A DNA stretch of 64,000 nt from CBDCVO01 sp965223085 (GTDB lineage: Bacteria; Pseudomonadota; Gammaproteobacteria; Ga0077536). The notes under the pieces were generated by a model. The model made no database searches, was not told where the DNA came from, and saw only the letters and a program-made list of their open reading frames with translations. Location of the stretch: positions 2,356,001 through 2,420,000 of the forward strand of contig OZ244981.1 of the NCBI GenBank assembly GCA_965223085.1, written 5' to 3'. Positions 8,380 through 17,288 of this stretch are shown here, one piece after another (position 1 is the first letter of the stretch; every line of letters begins with the position of its first letter). The position numbers were made by a program, and so were the translations under genes.

Positions 8380-9415
8380 GGGTCGGACCAACTTAAACAT
8401 TTAAAATCATTCAACATTCGGTGCGATAGCAAGCTAATTACGAGGCTTAAATCTTAAATAGCCCGCCCACAGGGACGCGTAATAGGCTTGGCGCCCTATC
8501 AAGGGCCTTGGTGCATTCGTTTTCGCCGTGGTCCGTGGTGGCTACCCGACGCCGAATTGCAATACACTGATGCGTTGGACCGTTCCAGGGAGGGAGCGCG
8601 ATGCCACGGGCAAACCGTATTTATGTGTCCGGATATCTCTGGCATATCACCCATCGATGTCATAATCGCGAGTTCTTGCTGCGTGCGCAAACGGCGCAGT
8701 CAACCTGGCGGCGGTGGTTATGGGAGGCGAAGTCTCGCTACGGGATCAGTGTGCTTAATTTCGTCGTTACGTCGAATCATATCCATATTCTGCTCAACGA
8801 CGTGGCTGGCGAAGGCTCGATATCTCGCAGCTTGCAACTCGTCGCAGGTTGCACAGCACAGGCTTACAATCGTCGTCACCACCGCAGCGGCGCGTTTTGG
8901 CAGGGTCGCCATCACGCCGTCGCGGTGGATACTGAGGCGTACCTGTGGCGCTGCTTGGTGTATATCGACCTGAATATGGTGCGCGCCGGGGTGGTCGCGC
9001 ATCCGAGCGCTTGGCGTTACGGAGGCTACAACGAAATCCAGCGTCCGCGGTCGCGCTATCGCGTGCTGGATTTGCCCTGTCTAGCCGAACTGGCCGGGTG
9101 TTCGAGCATCACGGAGCTACAGGCATTGCACCGGGATCGGGTAGAAGCGACCTTAAAAGAAGGTATCCTCGCGCGCGATTCGCGTTGGACGGAGGCGATC
9201 GCAGTTGGTGGCGAATCGTTCGTGGATACCATACGGTTACGGCTGGGTCTAACGAAACGCGGGCGCATCGACTCACACGGCGATAATGGTGCGGTATTGC
9301 GCTAGGGCTCAGCGAGTTACATCAAACAATGTCGTTGACTCAAATCTTAGCGGACTTAAGCGAACTTTATCCAGATAATCGTCAATTAAATCAAACTCAT
9401 AACCTGGTCCGACCC
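8380..9415. mobile_element. RAYT-type unit bounded by inverted 11-mers
   Basis: The 11-mer GGGTCGGACCA at 8380-8390 is repeated in inverted orientation, TGGTCCGACCC, at 9405-9415. Between them is a single Y1-type transposase gene. The ends are short and lie in intergenic DNA, as expected for a REP-associated transposase and its cognate palindromes rather than for an insertion sequence with long inverted repeats. I found no other copies of this 11-mer in the window. Confidence 0.6.
8601..9305 (+). CDS. REP-associated tyrosine transposase (Y1_Tnp, IS200-like)
   Basis: A 234-residue protein with the HUH motif His60-x-His62 (S-N-H-I-H-I-L) and a downstream Tyr89 as the candidate nucleophile, followed by R-R-H-H-R-S-G-A-F-W-Q-G-R. 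These are hallmarks of the TnpA-REP (RAYT) branch of Y1 transposases, which nick single-stranded DNA at REP sequences. A GGGAGG-type ribosome site precedes ATG 8601. The C-terminal third is the variable RAYT extension. It looks intact. Inverted 11-mers flank the gene. Confidence 0.88.
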   Translation: MPRANRIYVSGYLWHITHRCHNREFLLRAQTAQSTWRRWLWEAKSRYGISVLNFVVTSNHIHILLNDVAGEGSISRSLQLVAGCTAQAYNRRHHRSGAFWQGRHHAVAVDTEAYLWRCLVYIDLNMVRAGVVAHPSAWRYGGYNEIQRPRSRYRVLDLPCLAELAGCSSITELQALHRDRVEATLKEGILARDSRWTEAIAVGGESFVDTIRLRLGLTKRGRIDSHGDNGAVLR

Positions 9416-9418
9416 CTC

Positions 9419-10261
9419 TCACGGCGCAACACGGCACCAGCTCATACCCAGCAATCCGGTAATGCCAAGGACAGAAATCAGCAAGCTGGAAGGCTCCGGT
9501 ACCGGTCTGACCACTTCTGTGATTTGTATATTCGATATCTCAGCATAGCCATAGCCTTTATTCGTTGCGCCTGCCTCCAGTGGGCCATAAATTTCTCCTT
9601 CGGCTTCCACAATAAAATCCAACATGTAGTCGTGTCCTGCGACAAGAGGCGCAAGGAACGTGAGGGTGTCACTCCGCTCCCAGGAATAATCAGATCCGTC
9701 ATCTGATTGGAAAAATTTAAATGTGTCGTATCCAACACCGCTAGACGGGTCGAAGAATAGATCTCCGACGCTAAAAAGCTCGGCACCGACGGTGCGATCC
9801 CGCAGGCTTACATCAAACCATGAACTGCCGTAGGTGCTACCATCACCTTGAATATTTATCTCCTGCTTATAGTCAAAACTAACCGAAAGGACCGAATTAT
9901 TTGGCGCAGTAAAGGTGCTATATCGTTCTGCGAAGGTGATCGCAGACCACGTATCTCCGGTACCTGCTCCTTCCATGCCTTCGCCCGAGCCCTCGGCAAA
10001 TAGATTGTCTCGATCGGGGATCCAGAAATGGGAACTCCCCTTAATAAAGTTCCGCGAATCCTGAAGCTCGACATCAACGCCGGGTGAAGAGGCCAAATGA
10101 TAATCGTAGTCGTCTGTGCTTAAGATACCTCCTTCATACGACTGAATGACAGCCTGTCCCTCATAGCCATCTACCATGATTGGCGTGCCCCATACCTGCA
10201 TCGGCAGGGGTGGTAGTAACAGTGAAATTGCAAGCAAAGATTTTTTTGGCGACCTTTCCAT
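9419..10261 (-). CDS. PEP-CTERM sorting-domain protein
   Basis: A 280-residue exported protein. The N-terminus has a basic start and a hydrophobic stretch (about residues 7-25) consistent with a signal peptide. The body is rich in Tyr, Asp, Ser and Gly and in beta strands, with no catalytic motif. The C-terminus from about residue 254 is V-P-E-P-S-S, then a hydrophobic helix and a final short tail with one Arg, the exosortase sorting signal. No exosortase gene is in this window, so sorting would depend on one elsewhere. AAAGGG upstream supports the start. Function unknown. Confidence 0.82.
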   Translation of the reverse strand: MERSPKKSLLAISLLLPPLPMQVWGTPIMVDGYEGQAVIQSYEGGILSTDDYDYHLASSPGVDVELQDSRNFIKGSSHFWIPDRDNLFAEGSGEGMEGAGTGDTWSAITFAERYSTFTAPNNSVLSVSFDYKQEINIQGDGSTYGSSWFDVSLRDRTVGAELFSVGDLFFDPSSGVGYDTFKFFQSDDGSDYSWERSDTLTFLAPLVAGHDYMLDFIVEAEGEIYGPLEAGATNKGYGYAEISNIQITEVVRPVPEPSSLLISVLGITGLLGMSWCRVAP

Positions 10262-10565
10262 CTGTCTATCCCTTTAATTGAATTGACATCCAAACACACA
10301 TTTCTATTACACGACTAAACAAGCAGATCGCTATCTGCTTCCTCTGGCCTTGAAGTATAGGTCGCGCGCTGGTTATCCGGGGATTGTTTTCGTTAGCAGA
10401 CGTGGTATTTCACACGCGCGCATCTATATTTTCTATCGGGATGCTGCAGCGATCATTTCAATCACGTGTTCACGTGTGCACCCGCCGCAACGCTGGGCGC
10501 TTGCTCTAACGATGTGCTACTCAAGATCCTGATTTTACGGGCGGACGAATAGATGAAATGAGTAC
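10262..10565. other. intergenic region upstream of the PEP-CTERM gene
   Basis: This AT-richer segment should contain the leftward promoter of the PEP-CTERM gene. No gene, repeat or RNA could be supported. Confidence 0.35.
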
Positions 10566-10977
10566 CTATTTCCTAACATCCGATCGGTCCAAGGCTCCGT
10601 TCCACGCTAAAATACGCTGGTCGGCGGTGAGCAGTGTCGCATCTCGGTGAAGTGGGGTCGCGATTATCAATCTGTCAGCCGGGTCTGGATGAATATTTAT
10701 CAATCCCGTGGCAGAAATACCGATGTCACCACTGACAGGAATTTCGATCAGGCCCATGCCGATCAATTCCTGACCCCATTTCAGGAGTGATGGCACGTCG
10801 ATCCGGCCTTTGGACTTGAGGACGGCAAGTTCCCAACAGCTGATTGCAGAAACCGACAGGTCTCCTGAATCCCATGCCGCATCAATAGCGCGCCAGGGCG
10901 TTTTCCCGAGACGTTCGCTGCCTTGATAAAGCAGACCAACGCATGTGTGTCCAGCACGATCGCGTCATCGCGCCCAT
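10566..10977 (-). pseudogene. vapC: VapC-type PIN-domain toxin, frameshifted
   Basis: The conserved PIN sequence is split across frames. One frame reads I-V-L-D-T-H-A-L-V (about 10960-10932). The sequence continues in another frame at 10931 as L-Y-Q-G-S-E-R-L-G-K and runs on through S-A-I-S-C-W-E-L-A and the C-terminal A-D-R-L-I-I-A-T to the stop at 10566. One base added after ALV would restore ALVW-LYQ. A second single-base loss near ATG 10977 is needed to join the initiator to the D-D-A-I-V-L-D frame. All PIN acidic positions I can place are otherwise present. The gene would be a ribonuclease toxin but cannot be translated as one frame. Confidence 0.75.
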
Positions 10978-11178
10978 TCCTCCTCGAGTGGAGAAATGAT
11001 ATCGCCGTAAATTTGGATTGCTTTTTTATGGGTCCCGAAGCGGGTCTTCGGTCTGTTCTTGAAGGGCGCAAGCTTGCTGATCGGCTTTCCGTTTTTGGTG
11101 ATGACGATCTCTTTACCGGTCGTCTTAACTTCATCCATTAAGTTGCAGGCATTTAGTCTTGAACTCCGATGCCTTGAT
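10965..11178 (-). pseudogene. Phd/YefM-family antitoxin, frameshifted and start-less
   Basis: The N-terminal part reads K-A-S-E-F-K-T-K-C-L-Q-L from about 11175, preceded by a good AGGAGAA ribosome site, but the expected ATG is ATC at 11176-11178. One extra base just before 11138 then shifts the frame. The sequence resumes as M-D-E-V-K-T-T-G-K-E-I-V-I-T-K-N-G-K-P (11138 onward) and ends at 10965. Together these match a complete Phd/YefM antitoxin. It overlaps the start of the decayed vapC, as in intact modules. Both partners are damaged. Confidence 0.72.
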
Positions 11179-11457
11179 AGTTTCTCCTAGCACGATTGAA
11201 TACACCTTGTTGTAGTCTACTAAATCAGGACACCGAGCTAAGGCGTTAAAATGCCATAGCGAGGCGAAAAATCGGGGACCGGCTCTCGGTAGAGGGGGCA
11301 AATCGAAAGTCATCATCGCGCGACAGACGCATGTCTAACGATGCGACGTGTGTTTGCGCGTGAGGGCGCTGTGTCACGTGGGATAAACGGCCTCTCTGCC
11401 CGTTGACCCCGCACCGATCACGTGGACGACGCCGACATACCATAAGGGGGACTGTAA
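11179..11457. other. intergenic region between decayed TA pair and VPxPA protein
   Basis: No gene is recognisable. The right end holds the ribosome site AAGGGGG (11444-11450), seven bases before ATG 11458. Confidence 0.35.
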
Positions 11458-12244
11458 ATGGACAATAAAACCGTAAGCCAACTACGAAACCCGGGGGGGG
11501 GGCGGACATTTAGCCCGCGCTTGCGCGCTCGCCGCAGCGCTCGCTGTGACTGGGAGTGCTAACGCCGCACTCATCGATCGCGGTAACGGCCTTATCTATG
11601 ACAGTGTCTTAGATATCACCTGGCTGCAAGATGCGAATTATATTCAAACCCAAGGCTTGGATTCCGATGGGTGGGTAAACTGGCATACCGCGCAAGCTTT
11701 TGTCGATACCTTCGTTTACGCCGGCCATGATCTGTGGCGCTTGCCCACGGTGTCGCCCGTCAACGGCGGTACGGAGTTCGACCCAAATCGTTCTAACAAT
11801 GGCACCACTGATTACGGTACCGCGAGAACCGAGACCTCGACCACCCAAGGCGGTTGGCGTGATGCGTCGGGTAATCCTACGTCTGAACTCGGTCATATGT
11901 TCTACGTGAATTTGAAGAATCTGGGCGATTGCGCCCCGAGTGACGCTGCACCTGGCGGCTGCTCAACGCAGCTAGGCGCGGGGTTATCGAACACCGGTCC
12001 TTTCGATAATTTGCAGGAAGACCGTTATTTTACCGATGTCGAAGCGGATGGAAACGCTTGGTATTTAGATTTTGACAGCGGATATCAATGGAGAATCGGC
12101 GCATCAAATAGCGCCTACGTTTGGCCCGTGCATCCCGGTGACATCGGCGCGGCGCCGATCCCGGTGCCGGGTGCCGCGGTGTTATTCGGTTCCGGCCTGG
12201 CCGGCCTCGCGGGCTGCGCCCGGCGCAAACGCAAGCCAGCGTAA
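11458..12244 (+). CDS. DUF1566-like VPxPA/PEP-CTERM exported protein, frame broken at a G10 tract
   Basis: The open frame from GTG 11546 encodes a DUF1566-like domain (I-T-W-L-Q-D-A-N-Y, then D-L-W-R-L-P-T). It ends with V-P-G-A-A-V-L-F-G-S-G-L-A-G-L and an Arg/Lys tail, a PEP-CTERM-variant sorting signal. That frame extended upstream shows an Ala-rich signal-peptide core (A-L-A-A-A-L-A-V-T-G-S-A-N-A), but no start. The likely start is ATG 11458, behind AAGGGGG, and is out of frame by one base. A run of ten G (11493-11502) lies between, and nine G would join them. Either the tract is phase-variable or one base is a sequencing error. Function unknown. Confidence 0.7.
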
Positions 12245-12266
12245 AACCACGGCGCTGAGATCCTCC

Positions 12267-12295
12267 AAGGCCGCCGCTGAGCGGCCTTTTTTTTT
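12267..12295 (+). terminator. Rho-independent terminator
   Basis: The hairpin pairs AAGGCCGC (12267-12274) with GCGGCCTT (12281-12288) across a six-base loop, and a run of nine T ends at 12295. It ends the VPxPA gene transcript, 23 bases past its stop. Confidence 0.85.
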
Positions 12296-12344
12296 GTTGG
12301 AGTCGCGTTATCCTAAGCCGCATTCATCAGCGCGAGACGCCAGC

Positions 12345-14330
12345 ATGGTTCAAGAAGGCGATTTGTTGTGGCAGCCGACAGCGGCGCGGATCGAAGCCGC
12401 GGAAATCACGCGCTTCATGCACTGGTTGGCGTCGTCGCGGGACTTGAAGTTCGCAGACTACGCGGCGCTGCGCCGTTGGTCGATTAGCGACCTCGAGGCG
12501 TTTTGGGCCGCGGTGTGGGACTTTTTTGAAATTCAAGCGTCCGCACCCTACCAACAGGTGCTCGCGGAACCGGCGCTGCCGGGTGCGCGCTGGTTTACTG
12601 GGAGCCGCTTGAATTTTGCCGAGCATGTGATGCGCCGCATGCGGGGTGCCGAGCCCGCCATGTTTTTCGCCGCGGAAACGCGTCCCCTCAGCAGCATGTC
12701 CTGGGATGCGCTGGACGAGCACGTCGCGCGGCTCGCCGGGGCCCTTCGTCACCGCGGTATCGAGCCCGGCGATCGGGTGGTCGCGTTCATGCCGAATATT
12801 CCCGAGACGATCATCGCGTTTCTGGCCGTCGCGAGCATTGGCGCGGTGTGGTCGAGTTGCTCGACCGATTTTGGTAGCGCGAGCGTGCTCGATCGCTTCA
12901 AGCAGATACAACCCAAGGCGATCTTCATCGTCGATGGCTATCGTTACGGCGGCAAAGCCTTCGATCGCCGCGAAGAAGCGCGCGCGATCATCGACGCATT
13001 GCCATCCTTGCAACACGTGTTTTATTTGCCCTATCTGGATGCAAGCGCTGCGGCACCGGTGCCGCAGGCCGAATCGTGGGCAGACGTGATCGCAAACAGC
13101 ACCACGACGTCTCTGTCTTGCGAGCAAGTGGCTTTTGATCATCCTTTGTGGATCGTTTATTCCTCCGGGACGACCGGCCTGCCGAAAGCGATCGTGCATG
13201 GCCATGGCGGGATCGTGGTTGAAATGCACAAGATGCTCAGTCTGCATTGCGATCTGCGGCCGGGGTCACGCATGTTTTTCTACACCACGTCCGGTTGGAT
13301 CATGTGGAACATTTTGATGTCGTCGTTGATCGTCGGCGCCGCACCCGTGCTCTACGATGGTCATCCCGGTGCGCCGGAACTCGACGTGTTATGGCGCTTA
13401 GCGAGTGAAACGCGGGCGAGCTTATTCGGCGCGAGTCCGACGTATATCGGCTTGATGCAAAAAGAAGGCATCGTGCCTAAGGATTTATATGACTACAGCG
13501 CATTACAGGGAATTTTGCTGACAGGATCGCCGGCGACACCCGAATCGATGCAATGGCTCTACGACAATGTGGGTAGTGACTTATGGGTGACCTCGCAAAG
13601 TGGTGGCACCGATATCGGCAGCGGTTTTGTTAGCGGATCGTGCATTTTGCCCGTCTATGCGGGTGAAATTCAGGCGCGTGCCTTAGGTGTCGATGTGTGT
13701 GCCTATAACGATGACGGCGAGGAAGTCATCGGCGAAGTAGGCGAACTCGTCGTGCGCCAAGCCATGCCGTCGATGCCCTTGTATTTTTGGAACGACGACG
13801 GTAATCGACGTTATCACGGATCCTATTTCGACACGTTTCCCGGGGTATGGCGTCACGGTGATTTTTTCGAGGTCAATGAGCGCGGCGGATGCTTCATCAA
13901 AGGCCGTTCGGATTCGACCTTGAACCGCTATGGGGTACGTATCGGTACGGCAGAAATCTATCGCTGCGTAGAGGCGCTAGATGAGATCGACGATTGCATC
14001 GTGGTCAATCTCGACTTACCCGCCGGGCAATTTTTCATGCCGATGTTCGTCGTGCTGGCGACAGGTCAAACGCTAGACGAGGCTTTAATCGCAAAGCTCG
14101 CCGCGAGTCTCAAGACGCAATGCTCACCACGCCACATTCCCGACAAAGTCTATGCGGTCGATGAGATCCCCTACACCTTGACGGGCAAAAAGCTCGAAGT
14201 GCCCGTGCGCAAAATACTGATGGGATTTGATGTGAGCAAAGCCGTGAGTCGCGATGCGATGCAGAATCCGAGCGCGATCGATTACTTCATTGCCTTCGCT
14301 GAAACGCAAACCGATTACCGTTTAACTTAG
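12345..14330 (+). CDS. aacS: acetoacetyl-CoA synthetase
   Basis: A 661-residue acyl-adenylate-forming enzyme that converts acetoacetate, ATP and CoA to acetoacetyl-CoA. The ATP-binding motif Y-S-S-G-T-T-G-L-P-K lies at about residues 270-280. The N-terminal acetyl-CoA-synthetase-type domain and the C-terminal P-Y-T-L-T-G-K-K-L-E motif with the catalytic lysine are present. Length matches the family (about 650). I reject the longer open frame from 12072 because it overlaps the preceding gene and terminator. The gene lies upstream of acetone-carboxylase-like genes, whose product would be acetoacetate. Confidence 0.92.
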   Translation: MVQEGDLLWQPTAARIEAAEITRFMHWLASSRDLKFADYAALRRWSISDLEAFWAAVWDFFEIQASAPYQQVLAEPALPGARWFTGSRLNFAEHVMRRMRGAEPAMFFAAETRPLSSMSWDALDEHVARLAGALRHRGIEPGDRVVAFMPNIPETIIAFLAVASIGAVWSSCSTDFGSASVLDRFKQIQPKAIFIVDGYRYGGKAFDRREEARAIIDALPSLQHVFYLPYLDASAAAPVPQAESWADVIANSTTTSLSCEQVAFDHPLWIVYSSGTTGLPKAIVHGHGGIVVEMHKMLSLHCDLRPGSRMFFYTTSGWIMWNILMSSLIVGAAPVLYDGHPGAPELDVLWRLASETRASLFGASPTYIGLMQKEGIVPKDLYDYSALQGILLTGSPATPESMQWLYDNVGSDLWVTSQSGGTDIGSGFVSGSCILPVYAGEIQARALGVDVCAYNDDGEEVIGEVGELVVRQAMPSMPLYFWNDDGNRRYHGSYFDTFPGVWRHGDFFEVNERGGCFIKGRSDSTLNRYGVRIGTAEIYRCVEALDEIDDCIVVNLDLPAGQFFMPMFVVLATGQTLDEALIAKLAASLKTQCSPRHIPDKVYAVDEIPYTLTGKKLEVPVRKILMGFDVSKAVSRDAMQNPSAIDYFIAFAETQTDYRLT

Positions 14331-14506
14331 GCGCAAAGGTTCTCGGCCGAGTCACGTTTTGCAGTGCGCCTGGTGCCGAGCGCCGGCTTGTGTCCTTGGT
14401 CATAGGACTATTTCCCAGCGATCTCCAGGCGTTCTTCCGAATACTTTCACTGTCGTGTTGGTCTACCATGATCAGTTCTCCCAGGCCGATTTTCTGGAGG
14501 ATTATT

Positions 14507-17038
14507 TTGCCCGATATCGCTACCGATCTGCGCCGCTATCGATTGCCGCTAAGCAATAACGCACGGGGGGCGTGGGGGCTAATACTCATCCCCTGTTTGT
14601 TCATTGCATCGAATTTGGCCGATCAGACCGCTCGCGCCGCTGATACCCGGGCCTATGATGAAGAAATCATTGTCGTCGCGCCCACGCCGGCCGGCCACGG
14701 CGGTATCGCGGCGGATAAATTGCCGTTCGCGGTGCAAGTGGCGGGCAGCGACGCGCTAGCGCGATCGCAAGCCTTGGACTTAACGGATTATCTCGCCGCG
14801 AATCTCGGCAGCGTCAATATCAATTCGGCGCAAAACAACCCGTTGCAACCGGACGTACAGTATCGCGGGTTCACCGCATCACCCCTACTAGGTTTACCGA
14901 TGGGGCTAGCGGTCTATCAGAATGGCGCGCGTATCAACGAGCCCTTGGGCGACGCGGTGAACTGGGATCTGCTGGCCGAATCAGCGGTTCACAGCATGGC
15001 GATGATCGGCGGGGCCAATCCGTTGTTTGGACTCAATACCTTGGGCGGTGCGCTGGCGATCGAAATGAAAAACGGTTTCAATTTTCAAGGCCATCAGGTC
15101 GAGATTTACGGCGGCAGCTTCGATCGCGTGGTAACGACGGTCGAGAGCGGAGGCAATAACGGTCGTTTCGCTTATTACGCGAATTTCGCTTACTTCGACG
15201 AAGAAGGCTGGCGCGACCTATCCGAGTCAGATGCAAAGAATGTCTACGGCGCTTTGACCTATCAAAGCGCGCGCAGCACCGCGAATCTCGGTTTTCAGTA
15301 CGGTGATAGCGAATTGAGGGGCAACGGTGCTTCCCCGGTCGGCTTACTTGCACGAGACCGAGCAGCGATCTTCACGGCACCCGACATCACCGAAAACGAC
15401 ATGATTATGTTCACGTTCGACGGGCATCACACCGTGACGAATACCTTGGAACTTGCCGCCACCGCATTTTATCGTGACAACGAAACAGCCTCGTTCAATG
15501 GCGACGCTGGTGAATTTCAAGAATGTGATTTGGGCGGCGGTGCGTTTCTTATCGAAGAACTCGACGATGATGGTTTGGACGATTTAGGGCTGAACGAAGA
15601 CGACGTGTGCGAGCAAAACGCCTTGGCCGTCGCGGATCCGGAAGCGCTTGAGAATGCGCTCGATGGATTGGCGGGCAGCGATGTCTTTGCTGTCGAGGAT
15701 CTCACCGATGAGTTATCGGGCACGTTGATTCTAGAAGATAGTGCGATTAACAATCATTCTACACGGGAACAAGAAAGCTACGGCGGCGATATTCAGTTTA
15801 CGTTCCGTGGCGATCTATTTTCGAGATCGAACTATTTTGTCCTGGGCTTTGGCTATTTTCGCGGTGAGGCGGCGTTCGATTCTGTCTTGGAGTTAGCGGA
15901 CATCGATCCGATCTCGCGCAGCACCGCGGGTTTGGGGGTCGGGACTTTCGTGGACGAAGAAGCAGTGAGCGTTGCCACAGAAACGGCAACGTGGAGCGTT
16001 TATTTCATGAATACGATCGATCTCACGGACGCACTTACGCTGACGATCGGCGGACGGTTTAACGATACGGACGTGCAGCTTCGTGATCGCGGCGGTGCGC
16101 GTCCAGAACTCAACGGCGATCATAATTTCGATCGCTTCAACCCGTCTGTCGGACTGAGCTACGATGCGACAGAAAATATGAATGTTTTCGGCAACTATAG
16201 TGAATCGTCGCGCGCCCCGACGCCGATCGAGCTTGCGTGCAACGAAGGGGTCTTCGAGATCGCGCGTACAAATGCCATTGCCAACGGCGACGATCCGGAT
16301 GATGTCGAACTCGAATGTCGGCTGCCAAATGCGTTTCTCGCCGATCCGCCGCTGGAACAAGTCGTCGCAAAAAGCTACGAAATCGGGGTGCGCGGATCAC
16401 TTGACGAGATCCGCTATCGCGTCGGGTATTTTCATACTGCGAATAAAGACGACATCATTTTTCAAACGACGGGACGGGCTACGGGTTTATTCGCAAACGT
16501 CGATGAAACCCTGCGGCAAGGCGTTGAAACGGCGTTCAGCGGCACGTTCGACGCGTTCGATTGGTTTTTGGCCTATAGCTATATCGATGCAACGTTTGAG
16601 GCGGACTTTTTGGCATTGAGTCCCAATCATGCTTTTGCAGACGAGGCGGGCGAGATCCGGGTATCCGAAGGCGATCGCATCCCGGGCATTCCACCGCATC
16701 AATTAAAATTCGGCGGCGATTATCATTTGCCGCACGGTATCAGCCTTGGCTTTGATCTCATCTATAATTCGACGCAATTTTTGCGCGGCGACGAGTCGAA
16801 TCAACTCGACGAAGTCGACGCCTACGCGCTGGTTAACCTTCGCGCGAGCTATGCTGTCAGCGAGCACCTGCAGTTTTTCGCTCGCGTAGTGAACGTCTTC
16901 GACACGGGGTATGAGAACTTTGGTTTGTTAGGCGAAGATCCAAGCGAGGTGCTCACGGGTCTGGCCGATACGCGGCCCCGGTTTCTGGGTGCCGGCGCCG
17001 AGCGCGGTGCTTGGATAGGGGTGCGCTTACGCTTGTAA
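14507..17038 (+). CDS. TonB-dependent outer-membrane receptor
   Basis: An 843-residue receptor. The TTG start at 14507 follows GGAGG by six bases and precedes a hydrophobic signal segment ending A-R-A-A-D. A TonB-box-like D-E-E-I-I-V-V-A-P and a plug domain follow, then a barrel ending in the aromatic-rich C-terminal strand (W-I-G-V-R-L-R-L). An acidic insert in the barrel near residues 340-410 (E-E-L-D-D-D-G-L-D-D and nearby Cys residues) is probably an extracellular loop. Family members import siderophores, vitamins or larger organics. It sits between aacS and the carboxylase operon, so it may import the substrate, which is a guess. Confidence 0.9.
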   Translation: MPDIATDLRRYRLPLSNNARGAWGLILIPCLFIASNLADQTARAADTRAYDEEIIVVAPTPAGHGGIAADKLPFAVQVAGSDALARSQALDLTDYLAANLGSVNINSAQNNPLQPDVQYRGFTASPLLGLPMGLAVYQNGARINEPLGDAVNWDLLAESAVHSMAMIGGANPLFGLNTLGGALAIEMKNGFNFQGHQVEIYGGSFDRVVTTVESGGNNGRFAYYANFAYFDEEGWRDLSESDAKNVYGALTYQSARSTANLGFQYGDSELRGNGASPVGLLARDRAAIFTAPDITENDMIMFTFDGHHTVTNTLELAATAFYRDNETASFNGDAGEFQECDLGGGAFLIEELDDDGLDDLGLNEDDVCEQNALAVADPEALENALDGLAGSDVFAVEDLTDELSGTLILEDSAINNHSTREQESYGGDIQFTFRGDLFSRSNYFVLGFGYFRGEAAFDSVLELADIDPISRSTAGLGVGTFVDEEAVSVATETATWSVYFMNTIDLTDALTLTIGGRFNDTDVQLRDRGGARPELNGDHNFDRFNPSVGLSYDATENMNVFGNYSESSRAPTPIELACNEGVFEIARTNAIANGDDPDDVELECRLPNAFLADPPLEQVVAKSYEIGVRGSLDEIRYRVGYFHTANKDDIIFQTTGRATGLFANVDETLRQGVETAFSGTFDAFDWFLAYSYIDATFEADFLALSPNHAFADEAGEIRVSEGDRIPGIPPHQLKFGGDYHLPHGISLGFDLIYNSTQFLRGDESNQLDEVDAYALVNLRASYAVSEHLQFFARVVNVFDTGYENFGLLGEDPSEVLTGLADTRPRFLGAGAERGAWIGVRLRL

Positions 17039-17288
17039 GCCCGCGCCCGCCTATGGTGCAGTGCGAATACAGGCGATCGGGGGCGTTGAAGCGATACTAC
17101 TACGGGTTAGCTCCATTATTTGCGGCGGGGTTTTTCTACTCCTCAGCAGCGAGATCTAAGCTGCTGCTCACGCTGCCGCCGGCGCGCCACAAGCGTCGGT
17201 TTTCAGTGCTAAAATTACGTTCCTTTGAACATAGTTTGGCGCCGACCCGCCACCGCGGGCCGGTGCTATAGGTGGAGGATTAGCGTAG

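Noticed and set aside
10350..10532. 60-codon rightward frame between the PEP-CTERM gene and the decayed TA
   Set aside because: No ribosome site or family; it fits random open frame in an intergenic region.
12072..12344. Upstream extension of the acetoacetyl-CoA synthetase frame
   Set aside because: It overlaps the end of the preceding gene and a clear terminator, and the family N-terminus begins at ATG 12345.
17235..17252. Possible sigma-54 promoter upstream of the carboxylase operon
   Set aside because: The GG and GC elements are spaced nine bases apart rather than ten, and the flanks do not match.
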